A DNA stretch of 64,000 nucleotides from Chamaecrista fasciculata (GCA_003254925.1 QANZ01001960.1:1-64000); one strand, 5' to 3'; positions 45,010-60,720 are shown, counted from the first letter of the stretch. The notes: generated by a model from the sequence alone, not told the origin. Made by a program: numbers and translations.

Positions 45010-45704
45010 GGTCAAATAGTTATTTTAGTCCTCAAACTATGATATTAGTTTCATTTTAATCATAAAATTAGTGTGTATTTTATTTCGATCTTCTAATTTT
45101 CACATTTGTTTAACTTTTGGTGTAAAATATGATTTTGTTGTTATAAAACAATTTATGGTGGATGTCTTTACCACTTCTAAAACCCCCAAATTAAATTTTT
45201 ATGTATAACCCCTAAATGATTAGAACATAAGGGCATATTTAATCCGTGGAATGATAATATTTTCTCCACATCTTATCATTATTCTTCTACTTCTTCTTCT
45301 CCATCTCTTTCCTATTCTATATATTATTTTTATAACACTTGTCTAATTTTTGTCATTATTTCTAACTTATAAAGTTGAGATAGACTACTTCTTTCTCATA
45401 TGTATCATAATAAGTAAATTGATAAAAAAAATCACTCCTTGAAATAAAAATTGATTACAATTTACAAATTTGTCGCCAATTTATGACTAAAAAATATTGT
45501 AAATTAACTTATGTGACACATATGAGACTCAATTTTCATAGTTATAAACCGCGACAAAACCACGACAAAAGTAAGAAGAAAATTATATTTTTGACTAACA
45601 GTAAAATAAATGTTAAAGTTTAAAAACCAAAATAGAATAAAAACAATTTTAAGAACAAAATAAAACTGATTGTATAATTTGAATATCAAAATAATTATTT
45701 GACA
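45010..45704. mobile_element. Mutator-like MITE
   Basis: It starts GGTCAAATAGTTATTTTAG and ends in an imperfect inverse (AAAATAATTATTTGACA), with arms of about 110 bp. A perfect 9-bp target duplication, AAAAATCTA, lies at 45001-45009 and 45705-45713. The interior of about 470 bp is AT-rich and non-coding. Confidence 0.8.
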
Positions 45705-45713
45705 AAAAATCTA

Positions 45714-46547
45714 ATATCATAAATGTGCCAACTCTTGACCCTAACAAAATCATATCCACAAATTAAACCATACCCATAACATTAAATTGGAAATGAGAAA
45801 TAATGTCAAAACTCAATATATTAATACATTTGGATTCTAGAATCACAAGATTTAGGTGTTTTGATTTTGTCTTCTTTGATTGGTAATGTTGTTCTTTTTT
45901 TTTAATCTTTAGATCTTGCTCTCGTTACTAGTATAGAAAATTTTTTTGGTTGACAATACATTTGGTAATGTATTTAACCATCGGAATATTATCTTTATAA
46001 GATCAGCTTCTTTTATATTAATAGTTCAACAACGTTTATAATTTATTTTTTTTTAGTCTATTAGTTTTGAAATCTCTAATTGTTTGTAAGTGTCACTCAA
46101 TTTTTATATAATATATCTTATCTTATTTGTCGATAAAAAAATGTGAAGCATTAAATTTAATAATTAAAGTGTTTAATAAATCATGTTATAATTAAATTCA
46201 CTGTCAGCTATTGAATTTAATAAGATTAAATCCAACAATGTTTTCTCATAATTTTATTAGATGGAGACACAAAAACTTCATAATACCCAAGTGGTTAACA
46301 ATCTTTTTCTCTTACAAACAAGTAATTCATATTAAAATTACTTTGTAATTTGTACATCTAGAGTTTTCTATAACTTTGAGAGAAAATTATAATAAACCAG
46401 CCACTTCAATAAATAATTAGAGACGAAATGATACAATTTCAATAATGACACATCAAGTATCAACAAGTTAACTCAACTCATTTAGCAAATCCACGTCCAC
46501 CCCCATCATTACTTAGAAGTTAAGAGCAAATCAGTTTGGAAAGAAAA
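45714..46547. other. AT-rich intergenic region
   Basis: No gene or clear repeat is visible. Confidence 0.5.
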
Positions 46548-47024
46548 GGTCAAAGGTCATTTTGGTCCTAAATGTATATCCTAATATTCATTTTGGTATT
46601 TTATGTTTTAAGATGTTCAAATTGGTCTTACATGTTAACTTCATTTTAGTCCTAAACTAATGAATTTAGTCATATTTCTCTTGTCTCTCATTTCATGTTC
46701 AAAGGATTTGTTAAGAGTAACTCATAACATCAAATTCGTTGCATTCGAGCTTAAAATAAGAGAGACACAATCAATTTCGCTTGTTTGATCAAAAAATGAG
46801 CGGTTTACTTTCATGAGTTATTGGACCTTATTTGCTGACGACTCAAATTGGATAAAGAAAATACTCTTTTTAAACAATACTTTGAACTCGTCACATTTGA
46901 ATTTAAAATGAAAGAAATATAACTATATTCAATATATTGGGATTAAAATAAAATATTTTTGCTAACATTTAGGATCAATTTGAACACTAAACCATACATT
47001 TAGGACCAAAATGACCCTTTGACA
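46548..47024. mobile_element. TIR element, probable Mutator-like MITE
   Basis: GGTCATTTTGGTCCTAAATG at the left faces CATTTAGGACCAAAATGACC at the right in inverted orientation, and the arms extend about 90 bp. The flanks (GAAAGAAAA and AAAAAAAAT) are too A-rich to prove a target duplication. The interior contains the dispersed repeat also seen near 41 kb. It ends 150 bases upstream of the thiolase TATA box. Confidence 0.7.
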
Positions 47025-47179
47025 AAAAAAATAATATAATATTGGTTAATTTAAGAAAAAAAAAACCATTAAACAATGATCCTAAAGGGCTTTTGTGTAA
47101 ATTGACGAGACTGCATGTCCCTCGTGCTTCTCAGACTCAGATCAGTCGTTGTTAAGCATCGCTCCGGTATTTCCTCTTC

Positions 47180-47187
47180 TATAAATA
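47180..47187 (+). promoter_or_regulatory. TATA box of the acetyl-CoA C-acetyltransferase gene
   Basis: TATAAATA lies in otherwise mixed sequence. Transcription would start about 30 bases downstream, in front of a pyrimidine-rich leader (TTTTCTCTTCTCTCTGC) and a 5' UTR exon ending CTGAG at 47295, followed by GTAATC. The 5' UTR intron runs 47296-48661. Confidence 0.65.
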
Positions 47188-48686
47188 CCGACTCAGCCGT
47201 TGTTTTAGCTGACCGGGAGAATTATCACCTACTTTTCTCTTCTCTCTGCATCGTTATCATCGTCTCTCTCTCTTCTCTTCCTCCCCGAAGCTGAGGTAAT
47301 CACTCAGATTCACTTCTCGAATTGTCTTCTACCTTTCTCTGCTGTGTTCTCCCGCTCTTTTTGTTTTACTCGGCATTTCTCTGTTGAACATGTTCGCATT
47401 TTGATTTTCTGCCTAGCTGAAATTGAATTAGGGTTGCATTTTGATTTTCGGTAAAGAGGTTGGAGATTTGATACATGCTTGATGTTTGATGTAGGATTGA
47501 TTTATATGTGCTCGGTGATTTTCATTTCGTGTTAGATCTGTCTAATCTTCGCCCATGCTATTACCTACATGAGTTATCTTTTAAAAAAATGTACGGAGTG
47601 ACCGGTAGGTAGCAAATGTTTGAGTAAGATATTATTTATAAGTGATTTCTATAACTATGCGAGAAATGATTAAGGAAGGAGAATTAAGCATCGAGGTAGT
47701 CTTTGTCAGGCTAAGTGAAAGCGATTTTCGAAGATGAAATTGGTGTTCTTTGTTTGAGGTAGGTAGGATGGAATTTTTGTGAGGATCGTTCTCATAATCC
47801 ATGTGCCAGAAGATAGTAGTTAGGAGTATTTGTATATTTTCTAGGATGTCGAATAAATAAATAATAATTTTATACACACACGACACACACATGAGAAAAT
47901 TAGATTTTACCTCTTCCAACAGAGGCCTAATTGGTCCATGAACTTTATTATGCAACAAAAAAACCTTCCTGAACTTTGGTGCATCGGGTTGAGATGAAAA
48001 TGTGGTGATAAGAAGAGGCATCACGGGATCTAACAGCCTCATACAGTTAATTTCAATTGAGATTTAAAATTTTCATTTTAGTCAGTTGTTCAGACTTCAG
48101 AGATGTTGCTTTCTTACAATTTGAACATTTATGTTCCAATTTTGCTATAACTAATTAGACCTTAGTTCAATGGCAAAATATTTGCTTGTACATATATATA
48201 TACACCCTTTGGTCCTTCCTCCAGGTTCTCTTGAGCTTTTAAATGTACAATTGTAGTACGTGGTTCTTGTGTCATTATATATAATATTTATTAATATTAT
48301 CCTCTTTTGTTTTAGCTTAATTATTTATGTTTATCTTTGCTGGCTCTGTACAAGAATGAAATACCCAAAAAATGAGAAATAATAGAAAAAGAAAAAAAGT
48401 GGTGGTGAAACTTGTCCAAATATAAATTGTTTTATAGAAATCTCTCTTCATCCTGTCATATTCTTTAAAGATTTAGACTAATGAAAATTAAATAAAGATT
48501 GGAATAAATACCTGACTGTTATAATTTAATTGTATCATTTTTGAGGTCTATCAACTTATGGTACTACATCAATATAACAGATCACTATAAAGTAAGGGTT
48601 TAGAGGTTTGATATATTTCCTGATTTCCTGTGCCTAACTATGCCCAGTTTTCATGTTTCAGTTAGCAGAATCCAGTTCATCTATCG

Positions 48687-52248
<3,562 letters not shown>

Positions 52249-52711
52249 GCTATTTTTCAAGTAAGGAAGACCTCTTGCATACTTATAATATGACCTTCCA
52301 GAGCAGTATGTGTGGACAGTTCAACAGACACTTGCTCCTTTTGGATAGTTCAAAATTGATTTCAAGCAAAGAGTAAAAAGAAAAGAGATAGATTTGGATG
52401 TATGATTGGTAGGGTTATGTCCTTGGTTATGTTAGGTGAAATGAAATCTTGTGAGAAAGTTAGAGTTCTTTTATCAAGTTCAATTTGGTGTTTTATCTGC
52501 TTACCTTTTCCCAATAAGTTAGTGGCCTATATTCCTCTTCTTTGCTAGAATTAGTATTTGCTTCGCAGAGAAAGTAAAGAGCAGGGAAGCTTTGGCTATA
52601 CCAAGTATGTATGTGTACAATGATATTATAATTTCGGATGTGAGGATTCATGCAGTAATTTAAATTTCAGTTATTAGTTTCGTCTGCTTTGGGCTTTCTT
52701 CCAATTGTCCC
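52249..52711 (+). other. 3' UTR and flank of the thiolase gene
   Basis: Non-coding sequence of typical 3' UTR composition. It is cut at 52712 by the start of the Copia LTR, so the polyadenylation site must lie within about 460 bases of the stop codon or inside the LTR. Confidence 0.5.
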
Positions 52712-53641
52712 TGTTGGAATGGTTATGTTTGAAAGTTGCACCTAGAGGGTTGTGAATAGGTGTTATAAAAATAATCCTTTTTTGTTTTAATTGCTTTTAA
52801 ATTACTCAACAATTAATTAAAATAAATTAGCAATAAATAAATATGCGAGAATTAAAAGAGTAGAGATGGAGAAAAACAACATCAATATTTATTCTGGTTC
52901 GGCCCCAATGACATACGTCCAGTCCCCTTGCACAACAAGAGATTTTTAGATTTAATAACAACTTGTTTTAGACCTTGCTTACAAGTAATGACTTACCATG
53001 GTTTTCACTCGCTCACCACCACGCTCACTCACAATGAATTCAAGAAGGAATATAAGTGGTTAACCCTTATGGAGTTTCTTAATAAATTCTAGATAATGGT
53101 GATAAGGCAACATCACCAAACCATCAAACTCCTTATGAAGAACATTGTGAAACTAAAATAAGAAAATCATCAACTTAAAAAAAATTCTTAATTATCTAGA
53201 ATTTATTAAGAATCTCCATAAGGAGTTTGACAGTTTGGTAATATGAAATAAGTGTTTTACGGAAGCTCTAACTTTTATACACATAAGAGGAGGTACAAAT
53301 AAGGAAAACCTTTCGGGGCAAATCTCATTATGATCAATTTGGGTAGGAAGGATGATTTGATTGAAGATTGTCTCATAAAAAAGGAAAGAAGAAGGGCGCC
53401 ACATGATTGGGGAGAGAGAGAGCAAGAGAAATGTAAGGCAATTGAGAAACCATCAAGAATGATGGATGCCTATATTAATAGGCTGTTTTATTTGTATCAA
53501 AAAGAGAAGCCAAATAAACCATTATGTGGCCAAATGTTTATGCCTAAAAAAACATGACGTGGGGACCAAAAAAAAAAAAGCAAAAAGAATTAAAAAAAAG
53601 TATGGGCTTAGCATGAAACTTAATTTGAATGATGCCCCCCA
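52712..53641 (-). repeat. 3' LTR of the Copia element (about 930 bp)
   Basis: On the minus strand it begins TGGGGGGCATCATTCAAATT right after a purine tract (AAAAAAAAGG, the likely polypurine tract) and ends CATAACCATTCCAACA, so it has TG...CA ends. It contains CACCTAGAGGG-type sequence seen in Copia LTRs and an internal inverted repeat (TTCTTAATAAATTCTAGATAA facing its inverse, shortened) at 53076-53215. The matching 5' LTR is not in the window. Confidence 0.65.
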
Positions 53642-55005
53642 CCTTTTTTTTATTTTTTATTGTTTTTTATAAAAAAAAACCACACACAAATATATGTATA
53701 TATAAAAAAATTAGACTAATAAAAACATTAAAATTTACCATTTGTCATACCAAGTTCTTTTTTAAACAATTTAAATCTATCTTCAAGAAGAGCTTTCGTG
53801 AAGATGTCTACGAATTGAAGATTTGTCTCAACATATATTGAACTTCAACATCTCCTTTAAGTTCATGATCCCGAATAAGGTGATGTCTGATTTCAATGTG
53901 TTTAGTTCTTGAATGTTGCACATGATTTTTGGTTAGGCAAATAGCACTAGTATCATCACAAAAAATTATAATATTGTTATACTGTAAGGAGAAGTCCTCT
54001 AGCTGATGTTTTATACATAATAATTGTGCACAACAACTCCCAACGACCATGTATTCAGTTTCTGCAGTGGATAGTGCTACGGAGTTTTGCTTTTTACTAT
54101 TCCAAGAGACTAATGATTTGCCATGAAATTGACAGAATCTACTAGTACTTTTCTTATCTACTTTATCTCCTGCATAATCTGTATATTAGTATCCTACTAA
54201 GTCAAAGTCATTAGTTCTAGGATACCATAAACCATAATCAATAGTGCCAACCAAATATCTAAAAATTCCTTTTAGAGCAACAAGATGTGATTCTTGAGGA
54301 TTAAACTTAAATCTAGCACATTTGCAGACACTAAACATAATGTCAGGTCTACTTGCACTTAAGTATAATAGAGAGCCAATAATACCTCTATATGTCTTTT
54401 GATCGACATTCTTACCAATTTTGTCTTTATCAAGGTTGGTTGACGGGCTCATTGGAGTGCCTATAGCTCTAGAATTCTCCATTCTGAATATGTTTATCAA
54501 CTCCTTTGTATATTTGGATTGATTTATGAATTACCTTTTTTTAGTTTGCTTAACTTGAAAACCAAGAAAGAAATTCATTTTGCCCATCATACTAATTTCA
54601 AATTCACCTTGCATGAGCTTAGAAAAACTTTCACATAAAACTGGATTAATACTACCAAAAATAATGTCATCGACATATATTTGAACCAAAAGTGAATCAT
54701 GTTTATGTAATTTTATAAATAAAGTAGTGTCATGTTTTCTTCTAGTGAAACCATTTTCAAGAAGAAAATTACTAAGTCTTTCATACCAAGCGCTTGGAGC
54801 TTGCTTTAAACCATAAAAGGCTTTTGAAAGCTTATAATCATAGTTAGGAAAAATTATTTTTTTTTTCAAAACCTGGAGGTTGCTTGACATAAACTTCCTC
54901 GTTTATAAGATCGTTCAAGAAAGCACTTTTCACATCCATTTAGAAAAGTCTAGTTGATTCTAATCTAGCTACTGGAGCATAATTTCCAATTAATGCTTTA
55001 ATCAA
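53642..55005 (-). mobile_element. Truncated Ty1/Copia retrotransposon (RT and RNase H remnants)
   Basis: On the minus strand, coding remnants appear in the order of Copia pol. There is the reverse transcriptase (MDVKSAFLNDLINEEVYVKQ, KLSKAFYGLKQAPSAWYERL, catalytic YVDDIIFGS, FFLGFQVKQ) and then RNase H (YRGIIGSLLYLSASRPDIMF, ALSTAETEY, KHIEIRHHLIRD, VDIFTKALLEDRF). Stop codons before MDVKSAFL, after KQTKKR and after LVGY, and a frameshift near 53815, break it. Gag, protease and integrase are absent and the sequence turns to unrelated AT-rich DNA near 55005. It sits next to its 3' LTR, so this is the 3' half of an old insertion. Confidence 0.9.
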
Positions 55006-56271
55006 AATTAATTTGTGACAAATAAGATTTAAATTATTTGACAAGATGAATTAATCATATATAATCAAATCAAATAATATTTGTCAATTACCATATGTAT
55101 TAATTTTGTTATTATCATAATAAACTTAATTTTAATATAAACTTTTTAGGGCTAATAATGTTATCCCCAAATACACAAGGGACATCTACATGTTTCTTTT
55201 GGTAACCTTAAAAAGGTTTTAGTTTTTTTAAGTATTTTAAGATTATAAAATCATTTGAATTCTATTAATCTCGTCAACATAAAAGGATTTCGAAGATTTG
55301 ATGTTTCCAATGCATTATATAAAATGTCTTGAGCAAATCTTAATATGAATATGAAAGCAAATGGCCTCTGTTGCTTGTCTGCTTCTGTTGTAGTCACAAG
55401 TAAACTTGTAGGCAGATGGATGACAAATGGCTTTCTCTACCACAAGCACGAGTTTCACAAAAGAAATTCTCAAATACATTTTTTTTTTAATAAAAAATCA
55501 TACTTATCGTTTTAATTGATGAAGATTACATGACTTATTCTATCATAAGTACTTGATTATCTTTCCTTAACCCTTGGTCTTCTTCAAAAACGTTATTCCC
55601 TTACTTACTCTTTAGAAATGTTATTTTTAAGTTTATTTTATACTAAAAAAATTGAAATTTTGCAGACATCAATTAAAATGGATATCAAATTTGTTTTTGA
55701 AGTTATATATATATATATATATATTTCACTTTAGATTTCATGTTGCATTTGTAATCATGTGTGACCAAGAGTGTCATTGAGTAAGCAAGAAAAGAAGTAG
55801 GTCGACGGAAAGATGCAACATAAATGAAAAACTACTTGGAAAAAATTGAACAAATTAAAAAGTTCTAGAATTGAATTTGTTTGTTTTCCAATCTACCTCA
55901 AAGGACACATAAATTGAATAGTAATAAAAAAAAGACACAAATACATAATGTATAAATTAATTGTGTAGAAGGTCAATGAATATTTATGAGTGCAAATATT
56001 TTAAAATTTATAATCAATTAACCAGCTTATCAATAAATTTAACTTACACTTGTTGAAATCGCAAGATGAATTAAGATCATGGAACTTTGTTTTAACTATA
56101 TAATCAATAATATGAAATAGCGGAAGTTTCAATAGCTTTGTTACAAATTCCCATTCACGCAACTATTTTTGTGTAGTTTAATATCCAATCACATTATAAC
56201 AATATGATAATAGTATTTCTTTAACATGAATTTCTTAAAAGCTAATGTTGTAACATATTTATGAGTTATGA
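55006..56271. other. AT-rich intergenic region
   Basis: No gene is visible. A TA microsatellite lies at about 55705-55724. Confidence 0.5.
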
Positions 56272-57030
56272 CTATGCCTTAGCTAACTTGAAAAGATTTG
56301 GGGTGCATGAAGTGCCATTGAAGCAATTCATTGAGGTAATCTTGTAAAGAGCTTCTGTTGGGTGACCCCATTGATCAAATTGAGTGTATTCTGATCGATA
56401 TATTGGCACATAGAGGTTGTCCTTTCGGATGACAAGTGACTGAAAGATGAGTAATCCTACACATTTGAAATATATATCATGTTTGTACAAAAAAAAAAAG
56501 CCAATATATATCATGTTAAACAATAACTACAAAATTAATAATGTTGGGCTTGGATCACTCTATGAAGGAGGCTCATTTGAAACTAAAACACCCACGGCTG
56601 AAAATGTTTGAACTAGACTTGGGCCAAATGGGTCTCCTTCATAGAGTGACCCAAATCCAACAAATAAAAATGTATTTTGAAAGCTAAAGAATTTTAATTT
56701 TCTCACCGAATTTCTTAGGCGATGCTTGGATTCTTTTCATGAACTTCACTCCATTGTATATTGAATACAAGAAACCAGGGAGTTTAGATTTTAGTTTTTT
56801 CAAACGAGTTGGAAGTTCATCTGCATAATACATTGTCTCGCAACCTGAGGTATAATTATGTCTACAAGTGGCAAGGGATGACACCAAAAACTTTCGAGCA
56901 AGATGATAGAGTTTCTACCCAAAGTATTATCATTCAAATTCTTATGTATAGTCCCTAAGTGAAGCAAGTTCTTTTCAAGTTGCACAAACTTGAGTTGAAT
57001 ATGTTTTCTTGTTAAAGTAACATTGCTGAA
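56272..57030 (-). pseudogene. Unrecognised gene-like fragment, two exon-like pieces
   Basis: The 3' piece (56439-56272) follows a good acceptor (CATCTTTCAG) and reads SLVIRKDNLYVPIYRSEYTQ then FDQWGHPTEALYKITSMNC to a TAG. The 5' piece (about 57030-56710) reads HIQLKFVQLEKNLLHLG in one frame and, after a shift near 56893, LATCRHNYTSGCETMYYADE and KLKSKLPGFLYSIYNGVKF in another, with a possible donor GTGAG at about 56706. That donor does not join the two pieces in frame. I do not know the family. A small MITE lies between the pieces, and an ACCGG-family repeat cuts off the upstream end at 57042. I infer a decayed gene. Confidence 0.4.
56543..56661. mobile_element. 119-bp MITE inside the gene-like fragment
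   Basis: GTTGGGCTTGGATCACTCTA and TAGAGTGACCCAAATCCAAC are inverted ends of about 28 bp with two to three differences, both continuing into ATGAAGGAG. The target duplication was not resolved. Confidence 0.7.
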
Positions 57031-57041
57031 TATATCAAGGT

Positions 57042-57329
57042 TATTAAAACCGGACCGGTCATTGAACCGGCTGAAGTAGCGGTTCAAGGTTCAATGGTTC
57101 AACCGGGGTCGGACCGTTAATAATTAAATAAATAAAAAATAATATATTTAGTTTAATATAATAAAAATATATAATAAACTCTTTAAGTTGGATTGAGTAA
57201 GAAAGTGATTAATTAGGAGGATAAAAAATCAAATTTTGAAGTAAAAACTATTAAATAACGTATTATTTTGAGTCTAAACATAATAAGAAACAAATTTCTT
57301 TAAAATAACATCATTTTAATCAAGAAAAA
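57042..57329. mobile_element. Non-autonomous element of the ACCGG-rich repeat family, copy 3 (cut by gap)
   Basis: It matches the left part of the copy at 9757 almost base for base, with a few substitutions and one short deletion near 57185, until the N run begins. The other half is in the gap or missing. Confidence 0.75.
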
Positions 57330-57594
57330 NNNNNNNNNNNNNNNNNNNNNNNNNNNNNNNNNNNNNNNNNNNNNNNNNNNNNNNNNNNNNNNNNNNNNNN
57401 NNNNNNNNNNNNNNNNNNNNNNNNNNNNNNNNNNNNNNNNNNNNNNNNNNNNNNNNNNNNNNNNNNNNNNNNNNNNNNNNNNNNNNNNNNNNNNNNNNNN
57501 NNNNNNNNNNNNNNNNNNNNNNNNNNNNNNNNNNNNNNNNNNNNNNNNNNNNNNNNNNNNNNNNNNNNNNNNNNNNNNNNNNNNNNNNNNNNNN
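57330..57594. other. Assembly gap (265 N)
   Basis: All N. It joins the ACCGG-family repeat to the Gypsy gag region; the true length and content are unknown. Confidence 0.99.
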
Positions 57595-59079
57595 TCAGAC
57601 TCCGGTCGCTTTTTCTGTTTGTACTCGGCCAGATGGCCGTCCCGGATTAGCTGCTCGATTGCATCCTTCAGAGAGATGCACTCATCTGTAGTGTGGCCAT
57701 AGCCGTTGTGATAACGGCAATGTTTGCTTGTGTCCCGAGGGCGGCCGGTCTTTACCGGGAGGGGTCGGGCTACCGGAAAGAACTCGAGGGACCCACAGGC
57801 GCGCAGGATCTCTGACCTGGAGACTGTCAGGATGTGGTACGTCGGGAACTTGCCCGTGAAGGGCGTGCGCTGGGCTCCTGGGAAGAGTTGGAAGAGCGGT
57901 CGTGCCTCTTCCACCTCCCATTGCCATTCCCATTGGCGGGCTGAGTCCGGGTGCTTGTTTGGGCGTTTTGCATGTCCTTCAGCTTGCTGAAGCGACTTTT
58001 GGAGGCAACCTGGTTGTCCTCCTTCAGAATGAAATCTCGGACCTGCTTCAACAGCGCGTCCAGAGTCTTGGGGTTGGCGAGCGCCAACTCGTTTGACACG
58101 TTGCCCGGGCGTAAGCCCTGCTTGAAAGCGTGGATGGCCACGCTGTCCTCTAAGTCCTCCACCTCGTGGCANAGGAGTTCTTGTGGGGGGATTCTTCTAG
58201 CGCCACCTCTAAAAGTCTGAATCATCAAGAAGGAGTTCTTGGTATTCAGAGGTCTGTAGATTGGTCCCAGAAATTCTTTTGAGAAAAGAATTTGGAGGCT
58301 AGCACCTCGGTGGTCAAAGAAACTGTTCGTGTGGATTACTGGCAGAGGGNGAGGGTTTCTTGTACACGATACTGGTGGCGAAGCGCTTTAGGAAGGCGGC
58401 CTCCAGCTCATCGAAGTTGTGGATGGAGTAATCCGGAAGGCGGGCGTACCAGTGAAGTCCCTCTGGACCAAGAGTGGTAGGAAAGAGCTTGCACTTCTTC
58501 CCTTCAGTAAGTGAGGCCAGTTGGACGTTAGCATGGAACGCCTTCAAGTGCNATCTTAGGACCTAGGCGTTTTAATTAATTTTATTTTTGCTTCCGCTGC
58601 CCTTGGCGCCTAGGATTCCCAACAGTTGGCTCGTAGGGGACTATCTTCACGGGCATCTTGAAGCCCTGAGGCACGATATCGCGCTGGATCTCTACGGCGA
58701 ACGGTCCCTTCTGGGGGATGAAGGTGCCCGGTTCGTCTTCGAAACCAGCAGCAGGTGCGTTTTCTTGGGCCGAGGCGGCCGTGGTGTTACGGCGGCCGGG
58801 GTTCGACCCCTGGGGAGTGCTATGAACCGATAGGCTCTGGAATTCACGACGTAGGGATTCTGTCTGTTCCCTCATCATGCTGCGAAAGATTGCCATAATG
58901 TCCATGGCCTGGAAGGTCTGGCCCGTCGCGCCCATATCGGCTGGTGGTGCAACCCGAGAGGGCTCTCCCTCGTCTCGATGTTCCTCTTGCTCCTGATTCT
59001 CCTGGGATCCCAGGGCGTGCTCCTGGGAGTCAGAGGGTTCGTCCAAGAGCGGATCGCGAGGGGAGTCGTTATGAGCCAT
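57595..59079 (-). pseudogene. Degenerate gag gene of a Ty3/Gypsy element (element A)
   Basis: On the minus strand the gag frame starts MAHNDSPRDPLLDEPS at 59079 and carries an acidic N-terminal part to QGFKMPVKIVPYEPT. It is interrupted near 58560-58620, then resumes in another frame with KAFHANVQLASLTEG, LHWYARLPDYS and FLKRFATSIVYKK (gag core). After another break it continues AIHAFKQGLRPGNVS, LLKQVRDFILKEDN and a zinc-knuckle-like CRYHNGYGHTTDEC. The CxxHx4GHxTxxC arrangement and gag type suit the non-chromoviral Tat-like lineage; that is inference. Three single Ns (58172, 58350, 58552) fall here. Pol is absent or in the gap. Confidence 0.82.
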
Positions 59080-59823
59080 AGAGAAGTAAAGATCACCTAG
59101 TTTAACAAGGTAAACGTGGGTGAATTAGCTTTTGTAAAGAAAAAAGCAACAGAGGGCGGGCGTGAGAGCCCGTAAAGTTCAGCAGGTGAGGAGGTGAGCT
59201 CCCCACAGACGGCGCCAATGATAAACTGGAAAATGACTGGCACTTACCTAGTTCACCGGAGAGGGCTGCGAGAGCCAAGACTTGAGCAAAGACCTGCAAA
59301 AGCTTCACAGGGGGGCCCTGCGAAGTGTACTCCGACGCTCAAGTTAGTAAGAGAGTGATAAGAGAGTAGGAGAATTTGAGAGTGTAAGAAGTAGCTAACC
59401 TTGAACTGGTGAAATGGGCTCTATTTATAGAGCTGGGAGGAGAGAGGTGGCTGCCGTGCGGGGCGGACCACGTACTGGACACGATCTCCACCAGCGAAGA
59501 TGGTGGAGGCCGAGATTTGCGGAGCAAGGCAATCGTGGGTGATTGCGTGCTGTGTCGCTAGGCGGGCGCCTAGAAACTGGAGATCGTGGGTATGAGCAAG
59601 TCAGTAACCCACGATCTCCCGTAGCGTGGATTGCGGGGTGGGGTAAGCGTGGGTGACCACGTGTCATGATGGGGGCGTGCGCCAAGACCCGGGATGGGTC
59701 GCGGCCGCCCCTACTCGTGCTTAGGGCGCCCGATTGGCTCGAGGGCGTCTCGCAAGGTGCAGAGAGGGGAAGAGGCCCGGTGCGAGGGCCGTTTTAGGCG
59801 TACGCCCAAATAGTGATGTATCA
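59080..59823 (-). mobile_element. 5' LTR, primer-binding site and leader of Gypsy element A
   Basis: The LTR spans 59219-59823 (605 bp). On the minus strand it starts TGATACATCACTATTTGGGC and ends CCAGTTTATCA. It is followed by TTGGCGCCGTCTGTGGGGAG (59199-59218), the usual plant Gypsy primer-binding region, then a leader of about 120 bases to the gag ATG. A TATA box CTCTATAAATAGAGC lies in the LTR at about 59417-59432. No second LTR is visible for comparison. Confidence 0.85.
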
Positions 59824-60318
59824 GATATTATTCTTAAATTTTGTAATTTAATCATTTAAAAAATTAAAGTAAGCTTACTGCAATCAAAATATTAATTTAT
59901 TCTAAAATGTATTAAACTATTAATGATAAAATTTAAAAATCTTTATAAAGAGATACATTAAATAATTTTATCATTAGCTATAAAGCATATATGTATAACT
60001 CATTATTAAAAAATTATGACAAAATTTTATCCAAATTTTTGTTATGATGGATGAATTTTTCCTGTTATAATATTTTTGGAAACTTCAATAATAGAGTCTA
60101 GCTCAGCCTGATGGTTCAGTGCAATGAAACTTGAAACTTGATGTTGATGAGACCATGCTCTTCTCATCATCGGTTAATGCGATCTCATCATTTTTTTCTT
60201 GGTTAAAACTTCAAATTGGTCCCATTTGTATGAAGTAGATTTCAAATTAATCCTAAATACTTTTATGTGAAGGTTAGCCACGTTCCATTGTTTTCACAAT
60301 TGAGTTGGTGTAATAACG
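59824..60318. other. Spacer between two divergent Gypsy elements
   Basis: AT-rich, no gene. The 5' ends of the two Gypsy elements face away from each other across this roughly 500-bp spacer. Confidence 0.6.
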
Positions 60319-60720
60319 TGATAATAGGCCCAATGATTAGGAGGTCCAAATGACAGAATATGCCTTTGGCCCAGCATGCTAGAGGCCCACAAGAGGAATA
60401 GAAAGTGCGAGAATGCTCTTCATCCCACCAAGGCGAGGACGCCCGGCATTATGAAGGGCGTAGGCGCCCACGGAGCAAAAGGTCGCGAGGAATAAGGAAA
60501 CATTCCCTGAATCAATCAGGAGCCAATCAAGGATCGGCCAAGATCCGCTGTCAATCAAGACAAATCAATCAGGAGCCAATCAAGGATCGGCCAAGATCCG
60601 CTGTCAATCAAGACAAATCGCAGGGCCACCCTGTGTGTTCATTGTCTTGCAGGTAACCTTCAACCCAGAGTTCCCTCATTTGAATCAGGTAATGATCCCT
60701 GGTCGGAACCTAGTTCATCA
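60319..60720 (+). mobile_element. 5' LTR of Gypsy element B (402 bp, with internal tandem duplication)
   Basis: It starts TGATAATAGGCCCAATGATT and ends CCTAGTTCATCA, and is followed at once by CTGGCGCCGTCTGTGGAG (primer-binding region). A 53-bp unit beginning TCAATCAGGAGCCAATCAAG is duplicated in tandem (60512-60617). It is shorter than the related LTR at 39720-40369, which retains a segment lost here, including the probable TATA box. Confidence 0.85.

Noticed and set aside
47632-48042. 136-codon minus frame in the thiolase leader intron
   Set aside because: No domain, intronic position and AT-driven composition.
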